Source: Astropecten irregularis (lineage: Eukaryota; Echinodermata; Asteroidea; Paxillosida; Astropectinidae). From it: 64,000 nucleotides of DNA. The notes below the pieces were generated by a model. It was not told where the DNA came from, did no database searches, and saw only the letters and a program-made list of their open reading frames with translations. Below, piece after piece: positions 62,634 through 64,000 of this stretch (positions are counted from its first letter, which is position 1; every line of letters begins with the position of its first letter). The stretch lies in assembly GCA_963971285.1 (NCBI GenBank), contig OZ020248.1, positions 2,790,001 through 2,854,000 of the forward strand. Direction: 5' to 3'. A program made the position numbers and the translations under genes.

Positions 62634-63645
62634 AGAGTAGGGAAAGCTAAAAATGTATTTCCAAACACTGTTAAGGGCCAATCACGTTTATTCCAATTCC
62701 AGGCTATTCCAACACCAGCAGGGTTGTAATGTTTCTGGGTTAATCAGGAAAGTTAAACTTTCTCTTATGTTTCCTCCTCAATATATTTTAAATAAGAGAG
62801 TTGTGAGAGCTATGGAAATGAAGGATTGAAGAAATATGGCACTGGACCTCCTGCCTGGACTCTGGGCTTCCATTTATGAGCAGTGTGATGCAATTGGGTG
62901 AGAAAAGTGGGTCTATTTCAGCCGCTTTTCCCTCTTCAAATTTGCGGATGGATGTTTTTTTAATGGCTTCTTTGACTGGAGTGATCCATATACCTTGTTT
63001 TAAGGGGTGGTCAGCTGAGAATGAGTATATCTCAAAAATTCAAAGGTCAACCCACCATAAAATGAAAAGAAAATGAAAGGTGACATATGTTTCATCATCA
63101 TTTTCTTTTGTGCAACTTGAACAGCTGCGCGCAGGACACCAAATCACCAAGCTACCCCTCCCCCAAAAAAAAATCATGAAAAGAAATGGACACCCATGTC
63201 TATGGGAGTTTATTTACTTGAATGCAACCATAACGCGGGCCATCGGCGAGCCTCGGCATCGCCGTCCATACGCCGACCAAGTCGTAGGCCCGAACTCGTA
63301 CGCCGACCGACTCGTACGCCAACCAACTCGTACGACGACCAACTCGTACGCCACCAGCACATTAAGATTGTACGTAGTTTGTATTAACAAAATAAACAAG
63401 CACTGAGTGTGCCGTGCTCGTCCACGTCGGTGGGGGGGCAAACCTAATTTGAATATAATCTTGATATAATAATTTCTCACACTACAACGTGCACTGTGTT
63501 CATCAGTCTAATTAATTAGCTTCGCTCTGTTGAGCTGACAAATTCATGTCAAAAGCAGGGGAATTATATCCTATGGTTACCGAAAAAGTACAATACACAC
63601 TGGCATAAGAACAGCTTAAAACGACGTCACATTCATAAGCCAATC
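62634..63645 (+). repeat. Satellite monomer 63 (divergent)
   Basis: 1,012 bp. The tract is C4-T-C5 then A9 (T at 63159), with a G7 run. GCGGATGG pair at 62946/62949. G-to-C at 63241 breaks CGATCG. Confidence 0.97.
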
Positions 63646-64000
63646 AGAGTAGGGAAAGCTAAAAATGTATTTCCAAACACTGTTAAGGGCCAATCACGTT
63701 TATTCCAATTCCAGGCTATTCCAACACCAGCAGGGTTGTAATGTTTCTGGGTTAATCAGGAAAGTTAAACTTTCTCTTATGTTTCCTCCTCAATATATTT
63801 TAAATAAGAGAGTTGTGAGAGCTATGGAAATGAAGGATTGAAGAAATATGGCACTGGACCTCCTGCCTGGACTCTGGGCTTCCATTTATGAGCAGTGTGA
63901 TGCAATTGGGTGAGAGAAGTGGGTCTATTTCAGCCGCTTTTCCCTCTTCAAATTTGCGGATGGATGTTTTTTTAATGGCTTCTTTGACTGGAGTGATCCA
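63646..64000 (+). repeat. Satellite monomer 64, cut by window end
   Basis: First 355 bases only. GCGGATGG pair at 63958/63961, private A-to-G at 63916. The array continues past the window. Confidence 0.97.

Larger units (their letters stand above)
1..64000 (+). repeat. Tandem satellite array, about 1,013-bp monomer, 63.35 copies, open at both ends
   Basis: The first bases of the window (AGAGTAGGGAAAGC) recur at 1014, 2025, 3040 and so on to 63646, always on the same strand. Nothing else is present: no stretch of unique DNA, inversion or inserted element was seen. Length follows 992 + C run + A run of one homopolymer tract, which I checked unit by unit against the spacing. Two diagnostic bases are used below: M1, the base after GTCG in 'gtcgNaggc' (1665 in unit 2; A or T), and M2, the base in 'aaattNatgtc' (1924 in unit 2; T or C). 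The phase chosen for unit starts is arbitrary. An array this uniform implies recent homogenisation by unequal exchange or conversion. Collapse or expansion during assembly cannot be excluded from sequence alone. Confidence 0.99.

Noticed and set aside
1-64000. CRISPR array
   Set aside because: Repeat length is about 1 kb with no unique spacers, and there are no cas genes.
1-64000. Ribosomal, 5S, U1/U2/U5/U6 snRNA or histone tandem gene cluster
   Set aside because: I looked for hallmark sequences of these genes and saw none in the monomer.
1-64000. Autonomous transposon or LTR element tandem
   Set aside because: No terminal inverted repeats, long terminal repeats, or reverse transcriptase, integrase or transposase coding sequence; the longest frames are about 110 codons.

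Overview
The whole 64,000-base window is one head-to-tail tandem array of a single satellite monomer of about 1,013 bp. There are 63 monomers starting at position 1 plus a 355-bp partial copy at the right end. Both window edges fall inside the array, so it is longer than 64 kb. All copies have the same orientation, and no transposon, unique sequence or conventional gene interrupts them. Apart from one homopolymer tract, copies differ by eye at only about 0 to 7 bases, i.e. more than 99% identity. This is typical of a young, actively homogenised eukaryotic (heterochromatic, centromere-, telomere- or sex-chromosome-associated) satellite. The Pol II-style motifs (GACGTCA, CCAAT boxes, a TATA-like box, AATAAA) also point to a eukaryote, most likely an animal. 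I cannot name the species.

Monomer layout, from the phase used here (AGAGTAGGG...): a second CCAAT box near base 45; a 15-bp dyad near 115; a TATA-like AT block near 149; an open region near 203-443 carrying a recurrent 66-codon ORF; a 37-nt hairpin near 436; a hypervariable poly-C/poly-A tract near 521; a CpG-dense core near 600-726 ending in four 16-bp tandem repeats; an AATAAA near 760 followed by G/T-rich sequence; an AT-rich stretch; a 12-bp CTAATTAATTAG palindrome near 876; and, just before the next monomer, GACGTCA and the first CCAAT box.

Monomer length obeys a simple rule in my hand count: 992 + (C tract length) + (A tract length). The only exceptions are a few small indels (units 1, 23, 26, 27, 50, 52, 60-63) and one 197-bp deletion at the junction of units 44 and 45.

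Region by region: units 1-9 and 11-13 carry one pair of diagnostic bases. Units 14-18 alternate between the two types. Units 18 onward are uniformly the second type. Rarer shared variants show higher-order copying in blocks: two-monomer blocks (about 2.03 kb) in units 14-23 and 50-53, a one-monomer block (1,006 bp) in units 26-28, and a three-monomer block (about 3.045 kb) repeated through units 31-43. Units 57-64 carry the most private changes. These shared blocks are best explained by unequal exchange or gene conversion.

There are no genes that work together here. The short ORFs recur only because the DNA repeats; their substitutions show no protein-level constraint. The most interesting open possibilities are that each monomer is laid out like a small Pol II transcription unit (CRE, two NF-Y sites, TATA, AATAAA), that a 103-bp segment with a poly-A end sits between 11-bp direct repeats like an old retroposed insertion, and that the array presents about 60 copies each of NF-Y and CRE-like sites.
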